A stretch of DNA of 64,000 bases. Source: Vreelandella populi (GTDB lineage Bacteria > Pseudomonadota > Gammaproteobacteria > Pseudomonadales > Halomonadaceae). Of the stretch, positions 17,556 through 26,720 are shown piece after piece. The stretch spans positions 248,001 through 312,000 of the forward strand of contig NZ_RZHE01000004.1 of the NCBI RefSeq assembly GCF_003989825.1, read 5' to 3'. A program made the translations under genes and the position numbers. The notes beneath the pieces are model-generated. The model saw nothing but the letters and a program-made list of their open reading frames with translations, made no database searches and was not told the origin of the DNA. The first letter of the stretch is position 1. Each line of letters starts with the position of its first letter.

Positions 17556-19291
17556 TGAACGTTATTCTAATTACCACCTGCCCCAGCGGCATGGCTACTA
17601 CCTTTCTTGCCGCCAAACGCCTGGAACAGGCGGCAAAGCGCCAGGGCTGGCAGGTTCATGTGGAAATGCACAGCGAACTGGCGCCGGTTGAGTCCGCCAG
17701 CGCCGAGCAAATTGCCCATGCCGATTTAATCGTGGTCGCCGGCGAGCAGGTGCCAGCCCCTGAACGCTTCACCGGCAAACGCCTGTATCAAGCTCCTATT
17801 ACCCAGGCGCTGCCCGACCCCGAAGCGTTTCTAGCTACCGCCAAGCGTGAAGCGCCCCTTTATACACCGCCGGAAACAGCCCCGGTAACCGCTACCTCTA
17901 CTGCCAAAGGCGGGCAGCGTATTGTCGCGGTAACCGCCTGCCCCACTGGCGTGGCTCACACCTTTATGGCCGCCGAAGCGCTGGCCGAGGCAGGCAAAGC
18001 GCTAGGCCACTCAATCCGTGTGGAGACTCAAGGCTCGGTGGGCGCGCAGGACAAGCTGACTGATGACGAAATTGCCGCCGCTGACGTGGTAATTCTGGCC
18101 TGCGATATCGAAGTAGACCCCACCCGTTTTGCGGGCAAGCGCGTTTACCGGACTTCTACCGGCACGGCGCTGAAAAAATCTCAAGCCACCATTGAAAACG
18201 CCCTGGCCCAGGCCAGCGTAGAAAGTGCCGGTAGCAGCGCATCCTCTAGTGAAAGCAAAGGTCTCAAAGAGAAAGGCGTATATAAGCACCTGCTCACCGG
18301 CGTGTCATTCATGCTGCCCATGGTCGTGGCGGGTGGCCTGCTGATTGCCCTTTCGTTCATGTTCGGTATTGAAGCGTTTGAACAGGAAGGCACGCTGGCC
18401 GCGGCGCTTATGCAGATTGGTGGCGGCACCGCCTTCGCGCTGATGATTCCGGTACTGGCGGGCTACATCGCCTACTCGATTGCCGACCGCCCGGGTATCG
18501 CGCCAGGCATGATCGGCGGCATGCTGGCCGCCAATATTGGCTCCGGGTTTATAGGCGGTATTCTAGCGGGCTTTCTGGCGGGGTACGTTGCGCTGGCCAT
18601 CGCGCGTCATGTGAAGCTGCCCTCGAGTGTCGAGTCCCTCAAGCCGATCCTGATCATCCCGCTGATCGCAAGCCTGGTCACCGGGCTTGTAATGATCTAC
18701 GTGGTGGGCGAGCCGGTGGCGGCGTTGTTGAGCGCGCTGACCAGCTTCCTGGCCTCGATGGATTCCACCAACGCCGTTCTGCTGGGCATTCTACTGGGTG
18801 CCATGATGTGCTTTGACCTAGGCGGCCCAATCAATAAAGCGGCGTACACCTTTGGTGTGGGTCTGCTGGCGTCAGAAACCTACGGCCCTATGGCCGCGAT
18901 CATGGCCGCAGGCATGGTGCCCGCCATCGGCATGGGTATCGCAAGCTTTGCCGCGCGCTATAAGTACTCTCAACCCGAGCGCGAAGCGGGCAAAGCCTCG
19001 TTTGTCCTGGGCCTGTGTTTTATCAGTGAAGGCGCCATTCCGTTTGCGGCAAAAGATCCGCTGCGCGTTATTCCCTGCTGCATCGCCGGCGGAGCGGTTA
19101 CTGGCGCGCTCTCCATGCTGGTAGGTGCGAAGCTGATGGCCCCCCACGGTGGTATCTTCGTGCTGTTAATTCCCAATGCGATCACCCCGGCGCTGCTCTA
19201 CCTGGGTGCGATCGTGGCCGGCTCGCTGATTACCGGCCTGAGCTACGCCTTCATCAAGCGCGGCGCGACCCAGGTGGCCGTGACCAGCTGA
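17555..19291 (+). CDS. fruA: Fructose PTS EIIBC component
   Basis: Inner membrane permease that takes up fructose and releases it as fructose 1-phosphate. Its 578 residues hold two tandem EIIB domains: the first with Cys9 (TTCPSGMATTF), the second with Cys129 (TACPTGVAHTF). A Ser-rich linker (about 225-238) and an EIIC domain with some 9 hydrophobic segments follow. The second Cys context is the usual phosphorylation site. The true start is ATG 17555, overlapping the fruK stop as TGATG, with GGGAG upstream. A strong terminator follows the gene. Confidence 0.96.
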   Translation: MNVILITTCPSGMATTFLAAKRLEQAAKRQGWQVHVEMHSELAPVESASAEQIAHADLIVVAGEQVPAPERFTGKRLYQAPITQALPDPEAFLATAKREAPLYTPPETAPVTATSTAKGGQRIVAVTACPTGVAHTFMAAEALAEAGKALGHSIRVETQGSVGAQDKLTDDEIAAADVVILACDIEVDPTRFAGKRVYRTSTGTALKKSQATIENALAQASVESAGSSASSSESKGLKEKGVYKHLLTGVSFMLPMVVAGGLLIALSFMFGIEAFEQEGTLAAALMQIGGGTAFALMIPVLAGYIAYSIADRPGIAPGMIGGMLAANIGSGFIGGILAGFLAGYVALAIARHVKLPSSVESLKPILIIPLIASLVTGLVMIYVVGEPVAALLSALTSFLASMDSTNAVLLGILLGAMMCFDLGGPINKAAYTFGVGLLASETYGPMAAIMAAGMVPAIGMGIASFAARYKYSQPEREAGKASFVLGLCFISEGAIPFAAKDPLRVIPCCIAGGAVTGALSMLVGAKLMAPHGGIFVLLIPNAITPALLYLGAIVAGSLITGLSYAFIKRGATQVAVTS

Positions 19292-19323
19292 CACGAACGC
19301 CGGCGTGATACCCGCCAACCCAG

Positions 19324-19368
19324 AAAGCGCCTTCCGCACCGTTTTATTACGTTGAAGGCGCTTTTTTT
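19324..19368 (+). terminator. Terminator of the fruBKA operon
   Basis: The 10-bp stem AAAGCGCCTT / AAGGCGCTTT has a 21-base loop and is followed by a T run. Confidence 0.9.
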
Positions 19369-19399
19369 ATGCCCAGCGGTTGTTCCTGGAGGCGCTTTA

Positions 19400-19414
19400 T
19401 GTAGTATTTTTACA
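19400..19414. promoter_or_regulatory. HexR-like operator upstream of pgi
   Basis: TGTAGTATTTTTACA matches TGTARTWWWAYTACA except for one base (T for A at position 10). It lies 61 bases before the pgi start and past the fruA terminator, where a pgi promoter is expected. Confidence 0.65.
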
Positions 19415-19474
19415 CAATAAACAGAGTAAAGGCGCCAAGCTCCAACTGCCTCATCGACAAGGAAATTTCACCTC

Positions 19475-21136
19475 ATGTTCCAGCTCACCCGAAGCGTCAC
19501 CTGGCAGACCCTCGAACGTCTGCGCGACAAGACCCACAACGACCGTATTCGTGACTACTTCACCGCCGACCCGCAGCGCTTCAAGAAGATGAGCCTACGG
19601 GTGGGCGGGCTGTTTCTGGACTACTCCAAGCACCAGGTGTCCGACGAGGTGCTGGCCAAGCTGATCGAACTTGCCGACCACTCCGCGCTGGTCCAGCGCC
19701 GCGCGCAGATGTTCTCCGGCGATATCATCAATGTCACCGAGAACCGCCCGGTACTGCACACGGCGTTAAGGAATCTGGGCGATGAGCCGGTGTACGTGGA
19801 TGGCGACGACGTGATGCCAGAAATCACCCGCACTCGCGAGCAAATCAAGGCGTTTTCCGAGGCGGTGCGCAGCGGTGAGTGGAAAGGCTACAGCGGCGAG
19901 CGCATTAAGGACGTGGTGAATATCGGCATCGGCGGCTCGGACCTAGGGCCCAACATGGCGGTGCGCGCGCTGCTGAAATACCGCCACCCGGAACTGCACT
20001 TCCACTTCGTCTCCAACGTCGACGGCACCCATATCCAGAAGGTGCTGTCGCGCCTGGATCCGGCCACCACGCTGTTTATCGTCTCGACCAAGACGTTCTC
20101 CACCCAGGAAACGCTGTTAAATGCCAAGACGGCACGGCGCTGGTTTGTAGAAAACGCCGGTGACGATGCCGATGTAGGCGCCCACTTTGTGGCCGCCTCC
20201 ACCAACCGCAAGGCCGCTATGGAATTCGGCATTCGCGAGGAGAACGTGTTCGAGTTCTGGGCCTGGGTGGGCGGGCGCTACTCCATGTGGTCATCGATCG
20301 GCCTGCCGATTGCGCTCTCCATCGGTTTCGAGGGCTTCATCGAGCTGCTGGAAGGCGCCCACGAGATGGACCGCCACTTTATCGAGGCGCCCTTCTCCCA
20401 GAACATGCCGGTACTGATGGCGTTAATCGGTATCTGGTACATCAATTTCATCGGCGCCGAAACCCAGGCCATCGTGCCCTACGATCAGGCGCTCAATCAG
20501 CTGCCATCGTTCTTGCAGCAGTTGGATATGGAATCCAACGGCAAATCGGTGGATATCTTCGGCCATCCGGTCAACTATAAGACCGGCCCGATCGTGTGGG
20601 GCCAAACCGGCTCCAACGGCCAGCACGCCTTCTTCCAGCTATTGCACCAGGGTACGCGTTACGTGCCGATTGATTTCATCGCCTCGCTCAAACCCGAACC
20701 CGGCGTGGAAGACCACCACTTCGCCCTACTTACCAACATGCTCGCCCAGGCCAACGCCTTCATGGAAGGCAGCCAAGGCGACAGTAAAGAACTCAGCCAA
20801 CACGACCCTTACAGCTGCCCCGGCAACCGCCCGTCAAGCACACTGCTGCTGGATGAGCTAAACCCGAAAAACCTGGGCGCACTGATCGCGCTTTATGAGC
20901 ACAAGGTGTTCGTGCAGGGCGTGATCTGGAACATCAACTCGTTCGATCAGTGGGGCGTGCAGCTTGGTAAGCGCATCGCCGGTGAAATCAGCGAACGTAT
21001 TGACACCAATGCCGCAGATTTTGATGCCTCGACGCAGGGGCTTTTGGAGCTGGTACGGGCTCATTTTCCGAGTGGTGTTGCGGAGGAGAATGGTCAAGCC
21101 GAAGACAGTAAAAAGGCGGGTAAGAAAAAAGGTTAG
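19475..21136 (+). CDS. pgi: Glucose-6-phosphate isomerase
   Basis: Interconverts fructose 6-phosphate and glucose 6-phosphate, which lets fructose carbon enter the zwf/Entner-Doudoroff route. Its 553 residues match the standard family: VNIGIGGSDLGPNMAVRAL, the sugar-phosphate loop SKTFSTQETLLNA, WVGGRYSMWSSIGL, GQTGSNGQHAFFQLLHQGT and QWGVQLGK. The Lys-rich tail (KKAGKKKG) is unremarkable. It follows the fruA terminator and carries its own HexR-like site. Confidence 0.96.
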   Translation: MFQLTRSVTWQTLERLRDKTHNDRIRDYFTADPQRFKKMSLRVGGLFLDYSKHQVSDEVLAKLIELADHSALVQRRAQMFSGDIINVTENRPVLHTALRNLGDEPVYVDGDDVMPEITRTREQIKAFSEAVRSGEWKGYSGERIKDVVNIGIGGSDLGPNMAVRALLKYRHPELHFHFVSNVDGTHIQKVLSRLDPATTLFIVSTKTFSTQETLLNAKTARRWFVENAGDDADVGAHFVAASTNRKAAMEFGIREENVFEFWAWVGGRYSMWSSIGLPIALSIGFEGFIELLEGAHEMDRHFIEAPFSQNMPVLMALIGIWYINFIGAETQAIVPYDQALNQLPSFLQQLDMESNGKSVDIFGHPVNYKTGPIVWGQTGSNGQHAFFQLLHQGTRYVPIDFIASLKPEPGVEDHHFALLTNMLAQANAFMEGSQGDSKELSQHDPYSCPGNRPSSTLLLDELNPKNLGALIALYEHKVFVQGVIWNINSFDQWGVQLGKRIAGEISERIDTNAADFDASTQGLLELVRAHFPSGVAEENGQAEDSKKAGKKKG

Positions 21137-21171
21137 GAGGCTTTAGAAGCTGAAATAAGAAGTGAGCAAAC

Positions 21172-21203
21172 GTCCTGGCTGAATAAATAGCCGGGACTTT
21201 TTT
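21172..21203 (+). terminator. Terminator of pgi
   Basis: The stem GTCCTGGCT / AGCCGGGAC (one G-T pair) with loop GAATAAAT is followed by seven T. Confidence 0.9.
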
Positions 21204-21243
21204 GAATAGGCAGCGTTGATCTCGCAAAGGCTGTAATTGCTAG

Positions 21244-21678
21244 CTAGATAGCTTCCATCCAGTATTGATCTTGTGTCTCACCACATCTTGTAAAACCCAG
21301 CCGTTCGTATAACGCAATGGCACGGCTCTGCTTCAAGACCCGAAGCCGCAAAGACATGCCTACCGCTTGTGCCTTTTCCAATTCCTGACGCACAACTTGC
21401 GATCCAATCCCCCGCCCCTGATTTTCAGGAGCAAGAAATATCTCTCGCAGCTGAAGAAACGCCCCTTCGTTTGTTACCCAAACTGCACCTACTGATGTGC
21501 CGTTTAGCTGTAAGACTTCAAAACCACCTTGGTGCCATTTTTCGTCAAAAGCTGACCTTTGAAGCTTACCTTCCCAAGCGCCAAACTGGCACTCGACCAC
21601 CTCTTGGTAGGCGTTTGAATAGGCACTCCAAACGAAATCTAGGTCACTCTCCACTGCTATCAATCTGGCAATTTGCAT
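21244..21678 (-). CDS. GNAT family N-acetyltransferase
   Basis: A 144-residue acetyltransferase. The acetyl-CoA binding motif A is visible as REIFLAPENQGRGIGSQVV, followed by the motif B helix (RAIALYERLGFTRCGET). The substrate is not predictable. The frame is open to 21738, but ATG 21678 has AGGCGG at a suitable distance and begins a normal GNAT strand (MQIARLIA). Upstream lies an attC-like sequence, so this may be a captured cassette gene. Closest in form to small stand-alone GNAT proteins. Confidence 0.8.
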   Translation of the reverse strand: MQIARLIAVESDLDFVWSAYSNAYQEVVECQFGAWEGKLQRSAFDEKWHQGGFEVLQLNGTSVGAVWVTNEGAFLQLREIFLAPENQGRGIGSQVVRQELEKAQAVGMSLRLRVLKQSRAIALYERLGFTRCGETQDQYWMEAI

Positions 21679-21722
21679 TTTTATACCGCCTAAATCGATC
21701 ACTGGAAGCTTAATGTAAACAT

Positions 21723-21795
21723 GGCATAACGCACGCATCTGAGGCTGGTTTGGAGCGCAGTGAAAAACTAGTCCAACAACATGTACTTGTTAGAA
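21723..21795 (-). other. attC-like sequence (tentative) and flanking non-coding DNA
   Basis: On the minus strand TCTAACAAG starts a 73-base stretch that ends GCGTTATGC, with inner complementary pieces GTTGGA and TCCAAAC. This layout resembles integron recombination sites (xxxTAAC ... GTTAxxC). No integrase gene is in the window and only one site is seen. The DNA from 21796 to 22001 holds no gene that I can support. Confidence 0.3.
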
Positions 21796-22001
21796 AAATA
21801 TACTGTATATAGCTGAGCCAATCCCAGCTGCACTTGCTAAAAGCGTCAAAACCCAATTTTTTGCAATGTACTCCAATATGATTTTCGGATGAATGCCGAA
21901 AGCGTCTCGTCACGCTGCATTGGTTTTGATGCTTCCATCAATAACTCGACCAAGAATATTTGCAAGTTCATGAGTGTGCAGTCAAGCCAGCGCCCTATAG
22001 A

Positions 22002-22598
22002 TTAGCTACGTGGCTGGTCTAATAAATAGTTAAGATGCGCGCGTACTTCTGACCACTCTCCCTTGTGCAGGCTATACATCACCGTGTCACGAATGGTGCC
22101 ATCACAACGCAACTTGTGGCCGCGGATAACACCATCCTTTTTAGCCCCCAGGCGCTCAATAGCACGTTGGCTTGCATAGTTGAAGTTGTCGGTGCGCCAG
22201 CCAACCACATTACAACCCAACGTATCGAACGCATGTTCTAACAGCAGCAGTTTGCAGGTGGTATTGATATGGGTGCGCTGCGCGCGTTTGGCATACCAGG
22301 TGTGGCCAATTTCTACTCGGTTTTCATCGGGTAAGATGTCGTGATAACTCGTAGTACCCAGCACTATACCGCTGGCCTCGTCGATGACGGCAAAGGCGAA
22401 GCGGTGGCCTTCCTCACGACTCTTCAATGCGGTATCAATAAAGCCTCTTGTCTCAGCGGGCGTAGGCACTGAGGTGACTCGCAGATTCCACAGCTCACCA
22501 TCGGCGGCGGCAGCGCTCAGGCCAGCTTCATGTTCGTGCGCTAGTGGCTCAAGCTTTATACCATGCGCGGTAAGAGTGACAGGACTCACATAAGTCAT
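22002..22598 (-). CDS. GNAT acetyltransferase, RimJ/RimL-like
   Basis: A 198-residue protein of the broad GNAT/RimJ-RimL type (Acetyltransf_3): GIKLEPLAHEHEAGL at the N-terminus, GTTSYHDILPDENRVEIGHTWY in the core and NYASQRAIERLGAKKDGVIRGH near the end. Relatives acetylate protein N-termini or small amines; no specific substrate is indicated. It is monocistronic. It is next to another GNAT gene, but the two sequences are not close and do not look like a duplication. Confidence 0.88.
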   Translation of the reverse strand: MTYVSPVTLTAHGIKLEPLAHEHEAGLSAAAADGELWNLRVTSVPTPAETRGFIDTALKSREEGHRFAFAVIDEASGIVLGTTSYHDILPDENRVEIGHTWYAKRAQRTHINTTCKLLLLEHAFDTLGCNVVGWRTDNFNYASQRAIERLGAKKDGVIRGHKLRCDGTIRDTVMYSLHKGEWSEVRAHLNYLLDQPRS

Positions 22599-22713
22599 CT
22601 TTATCCAAATGCCTCTTATGCCTAACGGTGGAAAAAACTATTAATAGTCGATCTTACTAAAGTTAGATTCGCAATAGCCGATAATTTCTATTAATAAAAA
22701 TGAGGGATCGGCC

Positions 22714-23640
22714 ATGAAAATCGGATTTTCCAGCTTTATTATGATGGATTCTCGGCGCGAGTCGTCGCCCGCCCCAGTGGTGTCTCGGGTGGCAAGTCAG
22801 AAGAGCCCGATGACTGCAACACCAGACGCTGACGATGCATTTACCAAACGCCTAAAAAAGCAGAAAGAGGCGTTTGAGCAGTTGGCGGCCCTGCCCAGCC
22901 CTAAAGAGTCAGCGATGCAGAGTGCTTCGCAGAAAGCCGGCTTTTTAAAGCAGCGGCTGGAAACGCTTAAAGCGATGATGCGCTTTGCATCGCCAGAACA
23001 GCTTAAATCCATGGCCAAGGAGCTTAAAAGCATTGCTCGCGAGCTGGGCGTGGCAGCGCGACAGTTAAGTGATAGTGGCGGCGGTAACGCTACCCCTTCT
23101 GTAACAGCCACAGTAACGAGTGCCCAGCCAGCAGGCAGCGTTCCCTCAACATCTTCCGCAGATAGCGCGGAAAATGACGGAGCGAATGCCGAAGCAGACG
23201 CCCAGGCGGCAAACACAACACTTGCCAACGCTGAAGCGGCCGTGTCTACCCATGAGGATGACGAGCAGAAAGAGCAGGCGCAGGATTTAACCCCTTTGGC
23301 CGAGAGCGCGCCAAACGAATCCACAGCGCTCGCTACTTCACAGCCGCAAGAAACTCGTCGCTCTCAGGACATCAGCGCCAGCGAGCATGCCCTGCGCGGC
23401 ATTTTGATCGATGCCAAAAAAGAGCTTCAGGAAGCCATCAACGAGCTGAAGATTCGCCTGAGTGAAGAGGATAAAGACGCTCGCCGTGAGCTTAAGAAGG
23501 CAGAAGAAGATATGGGTAAACTGGACCGCACGCTGGCCCAGTCAACCTCCAATGCGCTCTACTCTTCGCTAGGCCAAATGCTGCCAACTGCTGTAAGCAG
23601 TACCAGGGTAGCCATTGGCAGTATTAGTGTGGAAGTGTGA
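22714..23640 (+). CDS. Hypothetical protein with coiled-coil ends and acidic linker
   Basis: I do not recognise the family. Of 308 residues, about 45-125 are a charged helical region (KRLKKQKEAFEQLAAL, then KSMAKELKSIARELGVAARQL). About 125-215 are a low-complexity Ala/Thr/Ser/Glu linker. About 225-285 form a second charged coiled coil (KKELQEAINELKIRLSEEDK). No signal peptide or membrane segment is visible. ATG 22714 has GAGGGA upstream. The layout resembles scaffold-like proteins, but that is only a shape argument. It is transcribed alone between a GNAT gene and the phosphatase. Confidence 0.75.
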   Translation: MKIGFSSFIMMDSRRESSPAPVVSRVASQKSPMTATPDADDAFTKRLKKQKEAFEQLAALPSPKESAMQSASQKAGFLKQRLETLKAMMRFASPEQLKSMAKELKSIARELGVAARQLSDSGGGNATPSVTATVTSAQPAGSVPSTSSADSAENDGANAEADAQAANTTLANAEAAVSTHEDDEQKEQAQDLTPLAESAPNESTALATSQPQETRRSQDISASEHALRGILIDAKKELQEAINELKIRLSEEDKDARRELKKAEEDMGKLDRTLAQSTSNALYSSLGQMLPTAVSSTRVAIGSISVEV

Positions 23641-23794
23641 CTGAAATAATCGCTAAGTGGCACCATGCTTTTACTTGACGAGCCCCACTGATTCAAAAAA
23701 AATGCTGGGAATTTTATTGAATTTATAAGGTATTTACGACTGCCAGCACCTCATCACTACTAACACCAGCATACCTTGCCGTTGGCATCCAGAT

Positions 23795-23830
23795 ACAACA
23801 TCGCCCCGGCTTAAAGAAACCGGGGCGATG
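23795..23830 (-). terminator. Terminator of the alkaline phosphatase gene
   Basis: A perfect 11-bp stem (CATCGCCCCGG / CCGGGGCGATG) lies about 30 bases after the stop codon on the minus strand, followed by TTGTAT. Confidence 0.85.
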
Positions 23831-23862
23831 TGGGCAGTGTTATTTCTACTTTTAACGAAGTT

Positions 23863-25308
23863 TTAGTTCGTGTTATCTGTCTCAATACCCATGGCATTCA
23901 TTGCTGCGCGGAAGACATCGGTGTTGTCGATCCGGTGCTGATAGGCGTCATCCACGTCGTAAGTGGCCAAGCCGTCATCACGTTCAGCGATGTCGTTGAA
24001 GAACTCAGCGCCAGCGCCTTGGGCGTAGAGAGGTACCAGTTCACGGGTGTGGTTATCCGTGTGCCAGCGCACCAGCGGCAGCGCTCCGGCTCCTTGGCTT
24101 ACCACTGGGCTGTAGGCGTTGGTATCTGAATCCGGCCCCTGCAACAAGCCGTTACCGTGGTCCGTCGTGACGATGATCATCGTCTCGTCCCAGTTGCTGT
24201 TCTCTTCTACCCATTCTACAGCAGCTTCGACCGCCTCGTTGAAGTCGACCTGCTCTTCAATGATACGCGGCAGATTGTTGGCGTGAGCGGCCCAATCAAC
24301 GGCGCCGCCTTCCACCATCAGAAAGAAGCCATCATCGTTACTCTTCAACGTTTCTAGCGCACCAAGTGTCAACGTCGGCAAGCTAGGAACATTTTCAATT
24401 AAGTTACCAGCGGAAACGCCTGGACGGTTGAATTGCAGCGTCGCATTATTTTGAAATACACCGATGATTTTGTCGCCAGTAAGCTCAAAGCTACCATCGG
24501 CCAGCGATTCAAAATCATCTCGGCTTTCTATCAGTTGGTATTCGGTTTCACCGTTGACTAAACGATCCCACATTTCCCGGCCACCTACGTAGCGGAAGGC
24601 GCCTTCGTCAGGAGACTCCACTTCCTCGCCAGCGGCATTGTAGTAAGGATGACCTGCACCAAACACAACCGTTGCCAGCCCAGATTCGATAATCTCCTTA
24701 CCCAACTCTGAGTATTTATTACGGCTGGGGTTGTGGCCCAAGAAAGCGGCTGGCGTGGCATGGCTAAGTTGTACAGAAGACACTACACCCAGCGCCCGGC
24801 CACTCTCCACCACGTACTCACCAATATGTTTTAACGGCTCGTCGTCGTTGGACCAGTTAATCGCGCTGTTGTAGGTCTTATTACCTGAGGCAAGTGCCGT
24901 ACCGGCGGCGGCGCTGTCGGTAAAGTTCTCACGGGCATAGTTGTAACCCGCGAAATAGCCTTTGTAGTTGGTAAGATCACCTTCGTACCCGGTGCCTTCC
25001 ACCTGTTCATCCGACCAAAGCTCAGCGGGGTCGAAGGTAATGGTCCCTTCATCGCTTTTGGTAGGTTCTTTGGAAGTGTTCAGCGGATGCGTTGCAGTAA
25101 AGACCTGTACGTCGAAGTCGTCATAAATCTCATGGCCCAGCGCACCATGACGGTAATGGCTAGCGGCACGGAAAGTTTCAATACCCGCACCGTCGGTGAT
25201 CATCAGAATCACGTTTTTAGCCGCGCCATCTTGTGCAAATACCGGCGTAATCATGACCGACGCCAGTGCCAACGTGAGTGCATTCCGCTTAAAATTTTTC
25301 ATTTTCAT
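23863..25308 (-). CDS. Alkaline phosphatase, exported
   Basis: A 481-residue periplasmic or secreted alkaline phosphatase that releases phosphate from organic esters. Signal peptide about 1-25 (ends VFAQ). The first metal-binding Asp is in LMITDGAG, the nucleophile Ser in NFTDSAAAGTALASG, and metal ligands in EGGAVDWAAHANN, TTDHGNG and WHTDNHT. The mature chain is very rich in Asp and Glu, as in salt-adapted exported enzymes. I could not find a convincing Pho box upstream. It stands alone. Confidence 0.93.
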   Translation of the reverse strand: MKMKNFKRNALTLALASVMITPVFAQDGAAKNVILMITDGAGIETFRAASHYRHGALGHEIYDDFDVQVFTATHPLNTSKEPTKSDEGTITFDPAELWSDEQVEGTGYEGDLTNYKGYFAGYNYARENFTDSAAAGTALASGNKTYNSAINWSNDDEPLKHIGEYVVESGRALGVVSSVQLSHATPAAFLGHNPSRNKYSELGKEIIESGLATVVFGAGHPYYNAAGEEVESPDEGAFRYVGGREMWDRLVNGETEYQLIESRDDFESLADGSFELTGDKIIGVFQNNATLQFNRPGVSAGNLIENVPSLPTLTLGALETLKSNDDGFFLMVEGGAVDWAAHANNLPRIIEEQVDFNEAVEAAVEWVEENSNWDETMIIVTTDHGNGLLQGPDSDTNAYSPVVSQGAGALPLVRWHTDNHTRELVPLYAQGAGAEFFNDIAERDDGLATYDVDDAYQHRIDNTDVFRAAMNAMGIETDNTN

Positions 25309-25533
25309 CCCTAAGGTAAATTTAACTAACTCGATATTTGAATTAGCTTAGCCTTTGAAAATGTCATTTCCGTGAATGCTAATGAAGTAGGTTCATTTTT
25401 TTCTAATAAGTAAACGGCAAAACCAACAACCTTTCAGAGGCGCTCTTGTCGGACAGTTGCTTAACTAAAGCTTGCGCACTTAAATATGCTACTTATACTG
25501 TACATATAAACATATGCAAATAGAGGCAAGCGT

Positions 25534-26619
25534 ATGGCGTCTCTTGGTAAACCGCCCACACAAACCACCGTGCATAAAGGGCGTGGGGCTACCTATGACC
25601 CACATAACCGTTTTGCGCCAACCCATAGCGTGGCAGAAGACGACGGCTGGTGGTGGGAAGAAGCTTCAACAACGCGGGCAACGGAAGTACGCGAAGAAAC
25701 CAGTAAAAGTGCGCTTTCCTGGAATAATTCACCCGACCTCCCTTTTGACCGCTCGCTGAACCCTTACCGAGGCTGCGAGCATGGCTGCGTTTACTGCTAT
25801 GCCCGACCCTCTCATGCCTATTGGGATCTCTCCCCAGGGCTTGATTTTGAAACCAAGCTGATTGCTCGCAACGGCTTGGTCGAGCGCTTAAGCGAAGAGT
25901 TTTGCAAGCCTGGCTACGTTTGCCGGCCTATTAACCTTTCTGGTAATACCGATTGCTACCAACCGTTGGAGGCTGAGCGTCTGTTAACACGCCAGCTGCT
26001 TGAGCTGTTGTTGGCATGCCGCCACCCGGTCACCATTGTGACTAAAAGTACTTTGGTATTGCGGGATATTGATCTGCTGGCCGAAATGGCTGAACACCGC
26101 TTAGTACGCGTTTTCGTTAGCCTGACCAGCCTGGATGCCAACATGAAACGCACTCTGGAACCCCGCGCGGCATCGCCTCAAGCGCGTTTAAAAGTCATCC
26201 GCGAGCTTAATACCGCGGGCATACCTGTAGGCACCTTGGTAAGCCCAGTTATACCGGGGCTTACCGACCATGAAATAGAGCGTATTCTAGAAGCCGCCAG
26301 CCGCGCAGGTGCACGAACGGCCACCTGGATGCTGTTACGTTTGCCCCACGAGGTCGCGCCACTTTTTGAAGCCTGGCTTGAAGCCCACTACCCTGAGCGT
26401 GCTGCCAAAGTAATGAGCCTGATGCGCCAGTGTCGAGGCGGTAAAGCTTACGATGCCCAGTTTGGAAAGCGCTTTCGCGGAGAAGGTGTTTTTGCCGATA
26501 TGATCGCCCAGCGCTTCAATCGCGCCAGCCGCCAATGGAATTTTCAATCCCGCACTGAACAGGGACTCAATACGCGCGATTTTCGCCCGCCCAATGCTCA
26601 GGGTGATCTTTTTTACTAG
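25534..26619 (+). CDS. PA0069 family radical SAM protein
   Basis: A 361-residue radical S-adenosylmethionine protein. The iron-sulfur motif is in PYRGCEHGCVYCYARPSH (CxxxCxxC). A TIM-barrel region follows, with NLSGNTDCYQPLE and VTIVTKSTLVLRD. The first 60 residues (KGRGATYDPHNRF, then WNNSPDLPFDRSLNPYRG) are typical of the PA0069/Rv2578c group, whose reaction is unknown. ATG 25534 has GAGG 7 bases upstream. It is transcribed alone towards a long intergenic hairpin. Confidence 0.92.
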   Translation: MASLGKPPTQTTVHKGRGATYDPHNRFAPTHSVAEDDGWWWEEASTTRATEVREETSKSALSWNNSPDLPFDRSLNPYRGCEHGCVYCYARPSHAYWDLSPGLDFETKLIARNGLVERLSEEFCKPGYVCRPINLSGNTDCYQPLEAERLLTRQLLELLLACRHPVTIVTKSTLVLRDIDLLAEMAEHRLVRVFVSLTSLDANMKRTLEPRAASPQARLKVIRELNTAGIPVGTLVSPVIPGLTDHEIERILEAASRAGARTATWMLLRLPHEVAPLFEAWLEAHYPERAAKVMSLMRQCRGGKAYDAQFGKRFRGEGVFADMIAQRFNRASRQWNFQSRTEQGLNTRDFRPPNAQGDLFY

Positions 26620-26629
26620 CCCACAAAAA

Positions 26630-26681
26630 GGCATTTGCTTGGCTCACTTCCCAATGGTGGGAGGCGTGCCAAACAAATGCC
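26630..26681. terminator. Long imperfect hairpin between convergent genes
   Basis: GGCATTTG and TTGGC on one side pair with GCCAA and CAAATGCC on the other, each segment separated by one base. The middle adds TCCCA / TGGGA around ATGG. The whole 52 bases fold as one rod with small bulges. It serves as a terminator region for both flanking genes and could be a REP-like or MITE-like element. Confidence 0.6.
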
Positions 26682-26720
26682 AACGAGTAAACAGATTGTT
26701 TTGTTCGCTATCTGTAGCGC

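Noticed and set aside
25330..25390. Pho box upstream of the alkaline phosphatase
   Set aside because: TTCATT/TTCACG-like pieces are present, but the 11-base direct repeat spacing and the CTGTCAT core are not met.
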